Below are positions 1 through 8,536 of a DNA stretch of 41,938 nt, one piece after another. Within the stretch, counting starts at the first letter, position 1. Each line of letters begins with the position of its first letter. The position numbers were made by a program, and so were the translations under genes. The notes under the pieces were generated by a model, which was given only the letters and a program-made list of their open reading frames with translations, was not told the origin of the DNA and ran no database searches. The stretch lies in contig PNNB01000021.1 in the NCBI GenBank assembly GCA_013823985.1, forward strand, positions 1 through 41,938, read 5' to 3'. The DNA is from Sphingopyxis sp. Its GTDB lineage: Bacteria; Pseudomonadota; Alphaproteobacteria; Sphingomonadales; Sphingomonadaceae.

Positions 1-1332
1 GAAATGAACTATGATCTGGGCGGCGTAAAGTTGACCTCGGTCAGTGGCTATCGCAAATCACGCGAGAACCAGACACAGGATTTCGACGCATCGTCGACAG
101 ACCTTTACTATGTCCGTCGCCAGCAAGACTACCAGCAATGGAGCCAGGAATTGCGTGCGGCGGGCAAGCTTGGGGATGCCTTTGACTATGTCGCAGGCGT
201 CTACTATTTCAAATCGAGCTATAATCTGACGCAGCATACGCGGCTATTTGCATTCAATCCGGCGATCGATCCTGTCGACTTTGATACCAACCCGCAGGAT
301 GTGCAGGGCAAGACGCGATCCTACGCCGTGTTCGGTGACTTCAACTGGGCCTTCGCAGACCAGTTCCGCCTGTCCTTCGGTGGCCGTTACACCAGCGACC
401 GGAAGTCACTGACGAACGCCTTTGGCGGCGTCCAGATCGGTCAGGGTGCGGACAGCTTCAAGAAGTTCACGCCCAAGGTCGGCCTGGATTGGCGTCCCAA
501 CGACGATACGATGTTCTACGCCTCATGGTCGCGTGGCTACCGGTCCGGCGGCTTTTCGCCACGGGCGGGTTCGGCGGCAAGCGCCAGCATCGCTTATCAG
601 CCTGAAACCGTTGATTCCTATGAAGCCGGCGCCAAGCTGGACTTGCTGGACCGCAAGCTTCAGTTGAACCTGGCGGGCTTTGTGTCGAAGTATAAGGACC
701 TGCAGCAGAACAATACCCTGTTCTGCGGCACCTGCGCGACACAGAACGAAACCGTCACATCGAATGTCGGTTCGGCTACGGTCAAGGGTCTCGAAATGGA
801 CTTCACTGCGCGGCCGACGGACGCGTTGCGGATTACCGGCTCGCTCGGCCTGCTCGATTCCAGCTTCAAGGGCTTCATCGTGGGTGGCTTGTCACCCGTT
901 ACCGGGCTGGTCATTCCCTATGACTATTCGAATAACGATCTGATCTATAACCCGAATATGACCGCATCCATTGCGATGGACTATACAGTCCCGACAAGCT
1001 TTGGCGAAATTGTGGCCAATGTCGGCTATCGTCATATCGGCCGGTATGACCAGCAAATTTCAATTGGTGGGCTGACCGGAAACACGACCACAGGACCGCT
1101 GACCGTAAATGGCAACGACCCGCGGGTCCGTACCGATACGCAAGGCTTGCTGGATGCCAGCCTGAGCACAAAATTCGATCTGGCCGGGACCGAAGCAAGG
1201 CTGACTTTCTATGGTCGCAACTTGCTCGATGACCGCGGCATGACCCATGGCTTTACCGTCGGCGGACTATGGTCCTTCGGCACAGCCCGGGAACCACGGA
1301 GCTACGGCGCGACCTTGGGGATCAAATTCTGA
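1..1332 (+). CDS. TonB-dependent receptor, C-terminal part (5' end outside window)
   Basis: Outer-membrane beta-barrel receptor for energised uptake. The reading frame is open from base 1, so the signal peptide, TonB box and plug domain lie upstream of the window; about 443 residues of barrel remain. Alternating amphipathic strands are visible, along with barrel motifs such as YASWSRGYRSGGF and ETVDSYEAG, and the protein ends in the aromatic residue expected for BAM recognition (LGIKF). Its barrel is clearly paralogous to the receptor at 3302-5608, which shares FTPKV/FTPRV, SWSRGF/YRSGG and SVDSYE/TVDSYE blocks. It is followed by a strong terminator and then by a short-chain dehydrogenase. 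The substrate cannot be read from sequence; the neighbouring acyl-CoA and dehydrogenase genes suggest a hydrophobic organic compound rather than a sugar. Confidence 0.93.
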   Translation, partial: EMNYDLGGVKLTSVSGYRKSRENQTQDFDASSTDLYYVRRQQDYQQWSQELRAAGKLGDAFDYVAGVYYFKSSYNLTQHTRLFAFNPAIDPVDFDTNPQDVQGKTRSYAVFGDFNWAFADQFRLSFGGRYTSDRKSLTNAFGGVQIGQGADSFKKFTPKVGLDWRPNDDTMFYASWSRGYRSGGFSPRAGSAASASIAYQPETVDSYEAGAKLDLLDRKLQLNLAGFVSKYKDLQQNNTLFCGTCATQNETVTSNVGSATVKGLEMDFTARPTDALRITGSLGLLDSSFKGFIVGGLSPVTGLVIPYDYSNNDLIYNPNMTASIAMDYTVPTSFGEIVANVGYRHIGRYDQQISIGGLTGNTTTGPLTVNGNDPRVRTDTQGLLDASLSTKFDLAGTEARLTFYGRNLLDDRGMTHGFTVGGLWSFGTAREPRSYGATLGIKF

Positions 1333-1357
1333 CCCTTTGATCAGTGTGCAAAATACC

Positions 1358-1392
1358 GGGGCTGTGGCCAAACTGGTCGCAGCCCCTTTTTT
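1358..1392 (+). terminator. Rho-independent terminator after the TonB receptor
   Basis: A 13-bp stem (GGGGCTGTGGCCA, loop AAC, TGGTCGCAGCCCC, with two G-T pairs) is followed by a T6 run. It lies 25 bases after the receptor stop codon and runs almost to the next start codon, so the dehydrogenase behind it probably has little separate leader or depends on readthrough. Confidence 0.9.
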
Positions 1393-1407
1393 ATGATGGA
1401 GAGCAAG

Positions 1408-2172
1408 ATGGGACGACTTTCAGGCAAGATAGCATTGGTAACGGGCGGCGCGTCGGTACCGGGTCTCGGTAGTGCAACGGCCATACGGTTTGCCGAGGAA
1501 GGTGCGGTCGTTTACCTGACCGACCGTGATGCGGAAGGCGCAGAGAAAGTCGCCGCCGACATTCGTGCGTCAGGTGGACAGGCCCATGCATTGGCACATG
1601 ACGTGACCAGCGAGGCGGATTGGGACCGCGTGATGGCGGCCGTTATTGGCGGCCATGGCCGTCTTGATGTGCTTGTGAACAATGCGGGTATCGCAGTCCT
1701 GCGGATGATTGAGGATTTCACGACGGAAGACTGGAACTTGCAGATCAACGTCAACCTCAACAGCGTGTTTTACGGGACAAAGCGCGCCGTCGTGGCCATG
1801 CGCAAGGTCGGGCAGGGTGGTTCGATTATCAATATTTCATCGGTTGCCGGAATTGCCGGCGTGCCGGCCTGTGGAGCTTATGCCGCTGCCAAGGGTGGTC
1901 TTCGGATATTCTCGAAGACGATCGCCATGGAAACGGCGAAAGACAAGATTCGCGTTAACACCGTCCACCCGGGTATGATCCTGACCAACATGCAGGGCGT
2001 GGCGTTAGAGGATAATGCGGACAATTATGATGCCACGCTGGCGCTCGTGCCGATGGGTTATATGGGCGAGCCCCTAGACATTGCGAACATGAACCTGTTC
2101 CTGGCTTCGGATGAAGCCCGTTATATCACGGGTGCGGAAATGGTCGTTGATGGCGGGATGATGGCGCACTGA
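1408..2172 (+). CDS. Short-chain dehydrogenase/reductase (SDR), classical type
   Basis: NAD(P)-dependent oxidoreductase of 254 residues, the usual size for classical SDRs. The Rossmann nucleotide-binding motif is TGGASVPGLG at residues 12-21, with two residues more than the common TGGASGLG form. Other marks are NNAG at 91-94, the helix Asn at about 116, and the catalytic triad Ser145, Tyr158, Lys162. I chose the third in-frame ATG (1408) because GGAG sits 6 bases upstream of it; the ATGs at 1393 and 1396 abut the terminator and have no ribosome binding site. It converges on the medium-chain reductase. Substrate unknown; it presumably oxidises an alcohol in the pathway served by the flanking TonB receptors. 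Confidence 0.9.
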   Translation: MGRLSGKIALVTGGASVPGLGSATAIRFAEEGAVVYLTDRDAEGAEKVAADIRASGGQAHALAHDVTSEADWDRVMAAVIGGHGRLDVLVNNAGIAVLRMIEDFTTEDWNLQINVNLNSVFYGTKRAVVAMRKVGQGGSIINISSVAGIAGVPACGAYAAAKGGLRIFSKTIAMETAKDKIRVNTVHPGMILTNMQGVALEDNADNYDATLALVPMGYMGEPLDIANMNLFLASDEARYITGAEMVVDGGMMAH

Positions 2173-2178
2173 TGCGCT

Positions 2179-2208
2179 GGTCGGCGTCCTCAGTTGCGGA
2201 CGTCGACC
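2179..2208. other. Stem-loop at convergent gene junction, no T-run
   Basis: An 11-bp inverted repeat (GGTCGGCGTCC / GGACGTCGACC, one G-T pair, 8-base loop) spans the gap between two convergent genes and covers the stop codon of the minus-strand reductase. There is no T-tract on either side, so it is not a classical intrinsic terminator. It may protect the 3' ends of both transcripts or block convergent transcription; that function is inference. Confidence 0.5.
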
Positions 2209-3200
2209 ACCACCTTACCTAGATTTTGTCCCCGCATGAGACGCTCAAACGCGACGAGGACATTATCCATGCCTTTTGTCTCGTCGAAGTCGCCGGTTAA
2301 TCGCCCCTCGTCATACCACTGCTTGAGTGGGGCATAGTAATTTACCCCTTTGGCTAGGAAGTCGGGCAGGAAAATGCCCTTCACGGTCAAGCGCTTCATC
2401 AGGATCTGGTCAAAACGTGCCGGTCCCGGCAAACCGCCATCCGACGTATAGCCCGCAATGAGCCCGCTGATCCCAATCCGGCCATACATCGCCATATTTG
2501 GTAAAGCTGCATCGAGGAGGTCGCCGCCGACATTTTCGAAATAGACGTCAATTCCGCCGTCGACTTTTGCCAATTCAGCTTCGACATTCTGGGTTTTGTA
2601 ATTGATCGCAACGTCGACCCCCAACGTTTCGGTAAGCCATGCACATTTGTCGTCCGATCCGGCAATGGCAATGACACGGCAGCCCATGTTGCGGGCAATC
2701 TGGCAGGCGACACTGCCAGTTGCGCCGGCTGCAGCAGATACCAGGACCGTCTCGCCTTCCTTGAGTTCAAGAACATCGACAAGGCCGCAATAGGCCGTCC
2801 AGCCATTCAGGCCGAGCGTTCCGAAATGGTCGCGCAAATCGCGCACGGAGGGATCGAGCACCATGAGACCCGACATCACGGGATCGACCAGCGAGTGTGT
2901 TGCCCAATGCCCGAAGCCACGCACGATATCACCGACCTTGAAACCATCTGCGCGCGATTCAATCACCGGTCCCAGAAACTGCCCCTGCATCGGTGTGCCC
3001 AATGGGATGGGCGGGGAGTAGCTATCTTCGCGCGCGGTCATCCACACGCGGACACCCGGATCCATCGACAGATAATCGGCTTGCACCAGGACCTGACCGT
3101 CCCCGACTGTTTGCAGCTCTGCCGTTTCAAGTGACAGGGCGGCGGCATATTCATGGCCTTCCGGCCGGGAGTTGAGACGCCAGTAGCGATAGTCAGTCAT
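2190..3200 (-). CDS. NADP-dependent medium-chain reductase, zinc-free (prostaglandin reductase/CurA-like)
   Basis: A 336-residue member of the zinc-independent MDR branch that includes leukotriene B4 dehydrogenase/prostaglandin reductase and bacterial CurA. Members reduce the double bond of alpha,beta-unsaturated ketones or aldehydes with NADPH. The nucleotide-binding segment AAAGATGSVACQ is at residues 156-167 and the family block FENVGGDLLDAAL follows later; the zinc-binding Cys residues of alcohol dehydrogenases are absent. The start MTDYRYW (3200) has AAGGG upstream; the reading frame remains open further 5', but that extension is not family-like. It lies downstream of the TonB receptor on the same strand with a 101-base gap, so it may be cotranscribed. 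The exact substrate is unknown. Confidence 0.9.
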   Translation of the reverse strand: MTDYRYWRLNSRPEGHEYAAALSLETAELQTVGDGQVLVQADYLSMDPGVRVWMTAREDSYSPPIPLGTPMQGQFLGPVIESRADGFKVGDIVRGFGHWATHSLVDPVMSGLMVLDPSVRDLRDHFGTLGLNGWTAYCGLVDVLELKEGETVLVSAAAGATGSVACQIARNMGCRVIAIAGSDDKCAWLTETLGVDVAINYKTQNVEAELAKVDGGIDVYFENVGGDLLDAALPNMAMYGRIGISGLIAGYTSDGGLPGPARFDQILMKRLTVKGIFLPDFLAKGVNYYAPLKQWYDEGRLTGDFDETKGMDNVLVAFERLMRGQNLGKVVVDVRN

Positions 3201-3301
3201 TGGTCTGCCCTTGTATAAATAGTGTAAAGCCGGTTTCGCAAAGATGGCGTCGGCCCAGTATTGAGCAGACGCCATCCTGTTTGCATAGTTTCAGCCCGGG
3301 A

Positions 3302-5608
3302 TCAAAACTCGACCTGAAGCTCCACGCCCCATGTGCGGTTCGGAATACGGTCACCAAACCAGAACACGCCAGCCTCACTCGACCGGACTATCCGTGCGCC
3401 TTTGTGGAATGCGTCGTTGACGAAGCCCGAAAGCTTGTACTCGGTGCCGCCAGCGAACAGGCCTTTATACGTCAGTGTAAAGTCTGTTGTGGTATGTGCC
3501 GGAATGATCTCACGGGCGTAGCCGAGGATTGCGGGTCCAACGACATCCTTGCCGGATTCGGTTGCATATTTGGCAAGATATTTGACGTTAGCACCGACGA
3601 TGAACTCATTACCGCCAGAACCTAGTGGAATGGTATAGTCACCGCCCACACTCCAGTTCCATTCAGGCGCGTAACGAAGATTCTTGGTGGCGCTGATGTC
3701 TACCCCGGCAGCATTTAGGAAGGATAGATATTTACCCTTCAGATAGCCGAGCGAAGCCCGCAAATTGAGCTGGTCTGTGGGCAGGAACTGGGCTTCCATT
3801 TCCACGCCACGGAAGCGCGCCTTCGATGCGTTCTCCACGAAGGTGATTGTTGATGCAGGAATCAGCGGGTTGGCCCGAATCTGGTCTTCCTGCTTGTTGT
3901 TATAATTGGTCTGGAAGACCGTGGCGTTGAAGAGTGCCCGGTTGTCCGCGAATTTTGTTCGCAAGCCCAATTCGTAGCTATCCACACTTTCTGGAGCATA
4001 TGGACCAATTGTCTGGGGCGCCGAACCCGGACGACCGTTCCAGCCACCCGACCGGAATCCGCGTGACCATGAAACATAAGCCATGATGTCCTCGCCAAAC
4101 TTCTGGTCGATCGACACACGTGGCGTAAAGCGACCGAAGGTCAGCACAGGATCTGCGCATGGAGCATAGGTCGAGGTAGGATCAGGGCAGCTATAGGCCG
4201 GTGTGGTGTAGGGCGCAGGTTTGTTAACACGAAACTCCTTACGCTCCTTGGTGTAGCGGCCACCCACCGTGATCCGGGTATTTTCGCTCAGTTTCCAATA
4301 AGTCTCCGCAAATGCCGCATAGGATTTGACAGTCTGGCCGGCGTTGAAGGTGTCGACCAGGTTCGCAGGATTGCTGGTGCCATCAAGCAGGAAAACATTC
4401 TGCACATCGAGGCTGTAGGTCGAGCGGAAATAATAAAGCCCCGCGACTATGTCGAACATACCGCCAAAATTACTGTCGAAACGAAGTTCTTGGCTGAACT
4501 GTTTGCCGCGCAATTTGCGAACGGGGTGAAAGAGCGCCACACCAGGTGCGAAGCGTTCACCGATATTGTCGATGTCGAGGCTATCGCGGTTCTTCCAGTA
4601 ACCTGTGACCGAAACGATATCAAAATTTTCACCGCTATATTTGGCGTTCATCGTGAAATTGTTCGCGGTCAGCGGAACTTCAAAAGGCAAGTCCGCAAAA
4701 TGCGTGGTGTAATTACTTGCTTCATAGGCTGCTTGGTTGTCCGTGAAGCACAGGGCAAATGCATCGCATGCAAGCGATCCGGGCAGCGACAGGTTGACCA
4801 ACTGAGGATAATTCGAACGATCGCGCAGATGTTCATAGGTCAGGATAGCTTCGAAATTGCTCGTGGGCGTAAACAGCAAAGTGGCCGTAACACCCAAACG
4901 ATCAAGGCCGGGGTCACGCTTTCCGGTAAAAGCGCTACGGGTGAAGCTGTCACCGTTAATCGAAAAGATGCCGATTTTTGCTGCAAGCACATCCGGCACG
5001 ATTGGTGCGTTGAACACGCCCTTGAAATCTTTGCGACCGTAAGAGCCGACTGTCGCACTCAGCTTTGCACCGAACTCGCCGGTGGGGCGGGTACGGCGAA
5101 CATTGAGAATTCCGCCGATGGTGTTGCGACCGAACAAAGTTCCCTGCGGTCCACGCAAAACTTCGATCGATTCAACGTCGAACAGATCGACCAGTGCGCC
5201 GGTGTTGGACGCCAGAAAGACGCCATCGATCGACGTCGCCACTGCGGGCTCGAACGACCGCTCAATATCCGCAAAGGTCAGGCCGCGGATCGAGGCCGAC
5301 AATGTGGCGCCGGAAAACTGGACCTGGCCTAATTGGACATTTGGAATATATTTGGCGACAGCGCGGACGTCGGGAACGAAGCGTTCTTCGAGGTCGTCGC
5401 CATTGATTGCCGAGACGGCAATGGGGACATCCTGCACATCTTCGACGCGCTTACGGGCGGTCACGGTGATTTCTCGTAAGCCGCTATTGGCTTCTTCCGT
5501 TTCGGCTTCCTGCGCGATTGCCGGAAAGCTGCATAGGCAGGTAGCCGCCAGCGCACCCGCCTTGATCAGAGCAAATGAACGCGATTTCGTGATATGTGCA
5601 TTGAGCAT
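3302..5608 (-). CDS. TonB-dependent receptor
   Basis: Complete 768-residue outer-membrane receptor. The signal peptide covers about residues 1-32, ending at AIA before QEAETEE. The TonB-box region EITVTARKR lies at about 46-54, the plug domain follows (VLRGPQGTLFGRNTIGG), and a long beta barrel ends in VEF. A GGAGAG ribosome binding site lies 9 bases before the ATG. It is a paralog of the receptor truncated at the window start, so this block carries two related receptors flanking an SDR and an MDR reductase. A 152-base leader separates it from the NTF2-like gene upstream on the same strand. Receptors of this type are common next to aromatic and steroid degradation genes in sphingomonads; the substrate is not deducible. 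Confidence 0.95.
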   Translation of the reverse strand: MLNAHITKSRSFALIKAGALAATCLCSFPAIAQEAETEEANSGLREITVTARKRVEDVQDVPIAVSAINGDDLEERFVPDVRAVAKYIPNVQLGQVQFSGATLSASIRGLTFADIERSFEPAVATSIDGVFLASNTGALVDLFDVESIEVLRGPQGTLFGRNTIGGILNVRRTRPTGEFGAKLSATVGSYGRKDFKGVFNAPIVPDVLAAKIGIFSINGDSFTRSAFTGKRDPGLDRLGVTATLLFTPTSNFEAILTYEHLRDRSNYPQLVNLSLPGSLACDAFALCFTDNQAAYEASNYTTHFADLPFEVPLTANNFTMNAKYSGENFDIVSVTGYWKNRDSLDIDNIGERFAPGVALFHPVRKLRGKQFSQELRFDSNFGGMFDIVAGLYYFRSTYSLDVQNVFLLDGTSNPANLVDTFNAGQTVKSYAAFAETYWKLSENTRITVGGRYTKERKEFRVNKPAPYTTPAYSCPDPTSTYAPCADPVLTFGRFTPRVSIDQKFGEDIMAYVSWSRGFRSGGWNGRPGSAPQTIGPYAPESVDSYELGLRTKFADNRALFNATVFQTNYNNKQEDQIRANPLIPASTITFVENASKARFRGVEMEAQFLPTDQLNLRASLGYLKGKYLSFLNAAGVDISATKNLRYAPEWNWSVGGDYTIPLGSGGNEFIVGANVKYLAKYATESGKDVVGPAILGYAREIIPAHTTTDFTLTYKGLFAGGTEYKLSGFVNDAFHKGARIVRSSEAGVFWFGDRIPNRTWGVELQVEF

Positions 5609-5760
5609 ATAGATATCCTCTCCCTCATGACATGAGCGTTTTTTGCCCAGTTCTGGACTTGAGTATGGAAAGGGTCGGGTGCGGATAACTGTCCAAATTG
5701 GCAGTCAGGGGCCGAACTATCCTAAATCACAGGGTACCCGTTTTTCCGCATCCGGTCGTT

Positions 5761-6189
5761 TCAAACGCCCTTGGGAGCATGTTGGCGATGGACATTGCGG
5801 AATGACCTGCTGGCGAACAACCAGGTGCCATCCACCTTCACACATTCGTCCTCATATTCGCCCATGTCGCGCATTGTAATGCCGTCCTGGTCATATACTT
5901 CGGCGGTGTAACTGCGCATCGCTGCCCGGTTGCCCTGGACTTCGATAGAGCCAGGCCAAGACTGGAAACGGATGCCGGGATAGCCTTTCATCGCCTCCGT
6001 CCACATCGCCACAATCGCGGGCTTGCCTTTTGTCGTGCCTATTTCGGGATAGTCGGGCAACGACCATTCAGCATCGTCGGCCCAGGTCGCGCCCCAGTCG
6101 TCCGCATCACGGCGGCAGACGGCGTCGGCATAGGCTTCAAGCAATTCGCGAATGGCAAGCCGGTCTTCGGCAGGTCCGGTAAAGGGCAT
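5761..6189 (-). CDS. NTF2/SnoaL-like protein
   Basis: A 142-residue single-domain protein of the cone-shaped NTF2-like fold (SnoaL_4 group): an N-terminal helical segment AIRELLEAYADAVCRRD, the early strand motif WADDAEWSLP, and a C-terminal sheet with WLFASRSFRNVHR. Such proteins act as isomerases, dehydratases or small hydroxylase-like enzymes on cyclic substrates, or are non-catalytic. The start at 6189 has AGGAGAG upstream; an upstream extension would run into the Rieske gene. It lies 76 bases behind the Rieske gene, at the end of an operon with an acyl-CoA dehydrogenase. The reaction is unknown. Confidence 0.88.
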   Translation of the reverse strand: MPFTGPAEDRLAIRELLEAYADAVCRRDADDWGATWADDAEWSLPDYPEIGTTKGKPAIVAMWTEAMKGYPGIRFQSWPGSIEVQGNRAAMRSYTAEVYDQDGITMRDMGEYEDECVKVDGTWLFASRSFRNVHRQHAPKGV

Positions 6190-6265
6190 CTGGTCTCTCC
6201 TATCGTTATCCGACGGGCAGACTATGGCCTCAATTGAATGCGCGAACCTGTGGCTTAGAAGAGGG

Positions 6266-6616
6266 TCAGAAAGCGACCGGCAGGTCTTCCATTCCCGGTT
6301 CGATGTCAGGAATGCATACTTCAATCATTCCAGCCTCTACCCGTAATGGGAAAGTGCGCAGATCGCGGTAAGCACCGCCGACACATACACCGGTTGCAAC
6401 TTCAAATCGCGCACCGTGCAGGGGGCACATAATCATCCCCCGCCGGATACGGCCGTTCGAAAGTAACGCTGCCTGATGCGTGCACCGGTCATTGACGGCG
6501 AACAGACCGTCTTCGGTCCGCCCTACAAGGACATACCAGTTCTTGATCTTGGTCGCGAGCTTGCCCTCTTCGGGGAAATCCTTTTCGGCAATCAGCTCAT
6601 GCCAGCTTCCGCTCAT
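6266..6616 (-). CDS. Rieske [2Fe-2S] ferredoxin
   Basis: A 116-residue Rieske ferredoxin. The cluster ligands are Cys45-x-His47 (CTH) and Cys64-x2-His67 (CPLH), with the usual loop between. It carries no signal or membrane segment, so it is a soluble electron carrier like those of dioxygenase systems. The start at 6616 overlaps the stop of the acyl-CoA dehydrogenase as ATGA, indicating translational coupling; an upstream ATG at 6664 lies deep inside that gene and is less likely. No Rieske oxygenase alpha subunit, ferredoxin reductase or other obvious partner is present in the window. It could serve an oxygenase elsewhere in the genome. Confidence 0.93.
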   Translation of the reverse strand: MSGSWHELIAEKDFPEEGKLATKIKNWYVLVGRTEDGLFAVNDRCTHQAALLSNGRIRRGMIMCPLHGARFEVATGVCVGGAYRDLRTFPLRVEAGMIEVCIPDIEPGMEDLPVAF

Positions 6617-7779
6617 ATTTGTGTCGCTTTCCAATCGCGCTTGATCTTTTTCGCCAAGCTCCATTTGTGCACTTCGGTCGGACCGTCGTAAATACGGAAA
6701 GCACGGATTTCACGGAAAACGCGTTCGACGATGGTCGTGTCGGTCACGCCCAGCCCGCCCATGACCTGAACGCACCGATCTGCAATCCGCATCAGCGCTT
6801 CGGACACCGCCACCTTGGTCATCGAACTCTCGACCGTACCAAGCGATCCAGTGTCGAGAACCGAAGCGCACCAATCGATCATCAATTCCGCTTGTTTGAG
6901 ATCAATCATGTTTTCGGCGAGCATGAAGCCCACGCCCTCATGATCAATCAGCACTTTGCCGAAAGCTTCACGCCGGTTGGCGTAGTCCGTTGCAATTTCG
7001 TTGGCGCGAACGCAGCATCCAAGCCAGCGCATACAGTGCGAGAGGCGGGCAGGGGAAAGACGAATCTGCGCATATTTAAAGCCCTCTCCTGCTTCGCCGA
7101 GCATCTGGTCGGCTGGAACCCGCAGATTATCGATGGTCAATGTCGCGTGGCCGCCCGGCATGGAGTTGTCGATCGTATTCGGAACATGGTCGATGCGGAT
7201 TGCTGGGTCGGGCAAATCGACCAGAAACATGCAGGCCCCTTCATCGGCCTTGGCCATGATAATGCCCACTTTGGCCCCGTCGGCCCCTGTGATGAACGTC
7301 TTTCGTCCATTGATCACCCAGTGGTTGCCATCCATCCGGCAAGTGGTTTTCATCATCGCCGGATCCGATCCGGCACCGCCGTCGGGTTCGGTCATGAAAA
7401 AGGCAGAGCGCGCATTGCCCTCGACCAGAGGCCTCAGGAAACGTTCCTTTAATTCAGGGCTGCCGACATGGCCCAGCAAATACATGTTGCCTTCATCGGG
7501 CGCGGTCGTGTTGCAGGCGAGCGGCCCGAGTGGCGAGAGGCCGGATTTCTGGAGAACATGCGCGGTCTCAAGTTGCGTCAGGTGCGATCCATCGGGCAGG
7601 ATATGCGGCGTCAGGACCCCTGCTGCGCGCGCTTTCATCTTCATTTCGTCGACCAGTTCATCCGTCGGCGCGCCATGGTGGTCGCGGCGGGGGTCTTGCT
7701 CGTAGGGCACAACAGTTTCGCGGACGAACGCCTCGACTTTCGCCCCGATTTCGAGTGCACGCTGGGATAGCTTGGTCAA
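6613..7779 (-). CDS. Acyl-CoA dehydrogenase family protein (ACAD10/11-like)
   Basis: FAD-dependent alpha,beta-dehydrogenation of an acyl-CoA thioester, 388 residues. Diagnostic blocks are FFMTEPDGGAGSDPAMMKT and WVINGRKTFITGA in the middle domain. The C-terminal block VMGGLGV is followed by FRIYDGPTEVHKWSLA, in which Asp stands where medium-chain enzymes have the catalytic Glu, a pattern usual for the ACAD10/11-like branch. The start codon is TTG at 7779: it has an ideal AAGGAG at 7-base spacing and no ATG or GTG fits. It lies 11 bases after the SDR stop and overlaps the Rieske gene by ATGA. In this operon it probably acts on the CoA ester of the pathway substrate. Confidence 0.93.
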   Translation of the reverse strand: MTKLSQRALEIGAKVEAFVRETVVPYEQDPRRDHHGAPTDELVDEMKMKARAAGVLTPHILPDGSHLTQLETAHVLQKSGLSPLGPLACNTTAPDEGNMYLLGHVGSPELKERFLRPLVEGNARSAFFMTEPDGGAGSDPAMMKTTCRMDGNHWVINGRKTFITGADGAKVGIIMAKADEGACMFLVDLPDPAIRIDHVPNTIDNSMPGGHATLTIDNLRVPADQMLGEAGEGFKYAQIRLSPARLSHCMRWLGCCVRANEIATDYANRREAFGKVLIDHEGVGFMLAENMIDLKQAELMIDWCASVLDTGSLGTVESSMTKVAVSEALMRIADRCVQVMGGLGVTDTTIVERVFREIRAFRIYDGPTEVHKWSLAKKIKRDWKATQI

Positions 7780-7790
7780 AAAATAACTCC

Positions 7791-8534
7791 TTAAATGGTG
7801 CTGCCGCCGTCGATCCGGAACTCTGCACCGGTGGCAAAAGCAGATTCATCCGATGCCAGATAGACGCATATCGCTGCAACTTCTTCTGGCGTGCCCAGGC
7901 GGCCAATGGGTAGAACTTCCATCCAGCTGGCATAAACGCTGTCGGGATCATCAGCCTGTGCGAGCACCTTGTCGATGATCGGTGTGCGAATAAGTCCCGG
8001 GTGAACGGAATTGCAGCGAATGCCATACCCTTGTTTGGCGCAATGCAGCGCTACCGACTTGGTCATATGCGTCACAGCCGCTTTCGCGCCATTATAAGCG
8101 ACAAGATCGGCCTGCGCCCGCACTCCGGTCATCGATGACATGTTGATGATGGACCCTCCGGCGCCGGTCTTCATCTTGGCGACTCCCGCCTTACAGCCTA
8201 GAAAAACACCGACAACGTCAACCTCGAACTCATTACGGAACTGTTCGAGTGTCACGTCTTCGATCGATCCCAAGGTCGTAATGCCCGCATTGTTGACGAG
8301 TATATCCAGCGAGCTCAAGGGCGACATCACATGGGACCAATCGGCTTCAAGGGTAACGTCGAGACTCACATACCGGGAGGCATCGCCGAGTTCGGTTGCA
8401 AGCGCTCTGCCAGTCGCTTCGTCGATATCCGCGATAATGACCGATGCGCCCTCGGCAACAAAGCGATGGCAGATGGCCCGACCAAGCCCGCTTGCCCCGC
8501 CTGTAACCAGCGCAACTTTTCCGGAAAGGCGCAT
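7791..8534 (-). CDS. Short-chain dehydrogenase/reductase (SDR) with Asp in place of the helix Asn
   Basis: A 247-residue classical SDR (starting MRLSGKVALV) resembling 3-alpha/20-beta-hydroxysteroid dehydrogenases. TGGASGLG lies at residues 11-18, NNAG at 81-84, and the active-site Ser134, Tyr147 and Lys151 are present. The Asn of the catalytic tetrad is replaced by Asp106 (segment EVDVVGVFLG). I give the ATG at 8534; a GTG at 8540 overlaps the stop of the upstream monooxygenase gene as GTGA and is an equally possible start. It is the second gene of the minus-strand operon led by the ABM-domain gene. Substrate unknown; oxidation or reduction of a cyclic alcohol or ketone is plausible. Confidence 0.92.
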   Translation of the reverse strand: MRLSGKVALVTGGASGLGRAICHRFVAEGASVIIADIDEATGRALATELGDASRYVSLDVTLEADWSHVMSPLSSLDILVNNAGITTLGSIEDVTLEQFRNEFEVDVVGVFLGCKAGVAKMKTGAGGSIINMSSMTGVRAQADLVAYNGAKAAVTHMTKSVALHCAKQGYGIRCNSVHPGLIRTPIIDKVLAQADDPDSVYASWMEVLPIGRLGTPEEVAAICVYLASDESAFATGAEFRIDGGSTI

Positions 8535-8536
8535 GG

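Noticed and set aside
4490..5332. Plus-strand open frame of 280 codons inside the TonB receptor
   Set aside because: Antisense to the signal, plug and barrel of a clear receptor; no ribosome binding site or domain.
5693..5701. Short palindrome CCAAATTGG upstream of the TonB receptor
   Set aside because: Only 4-bp arms and a single copy; expected by chance in AT-rich leader sequence.
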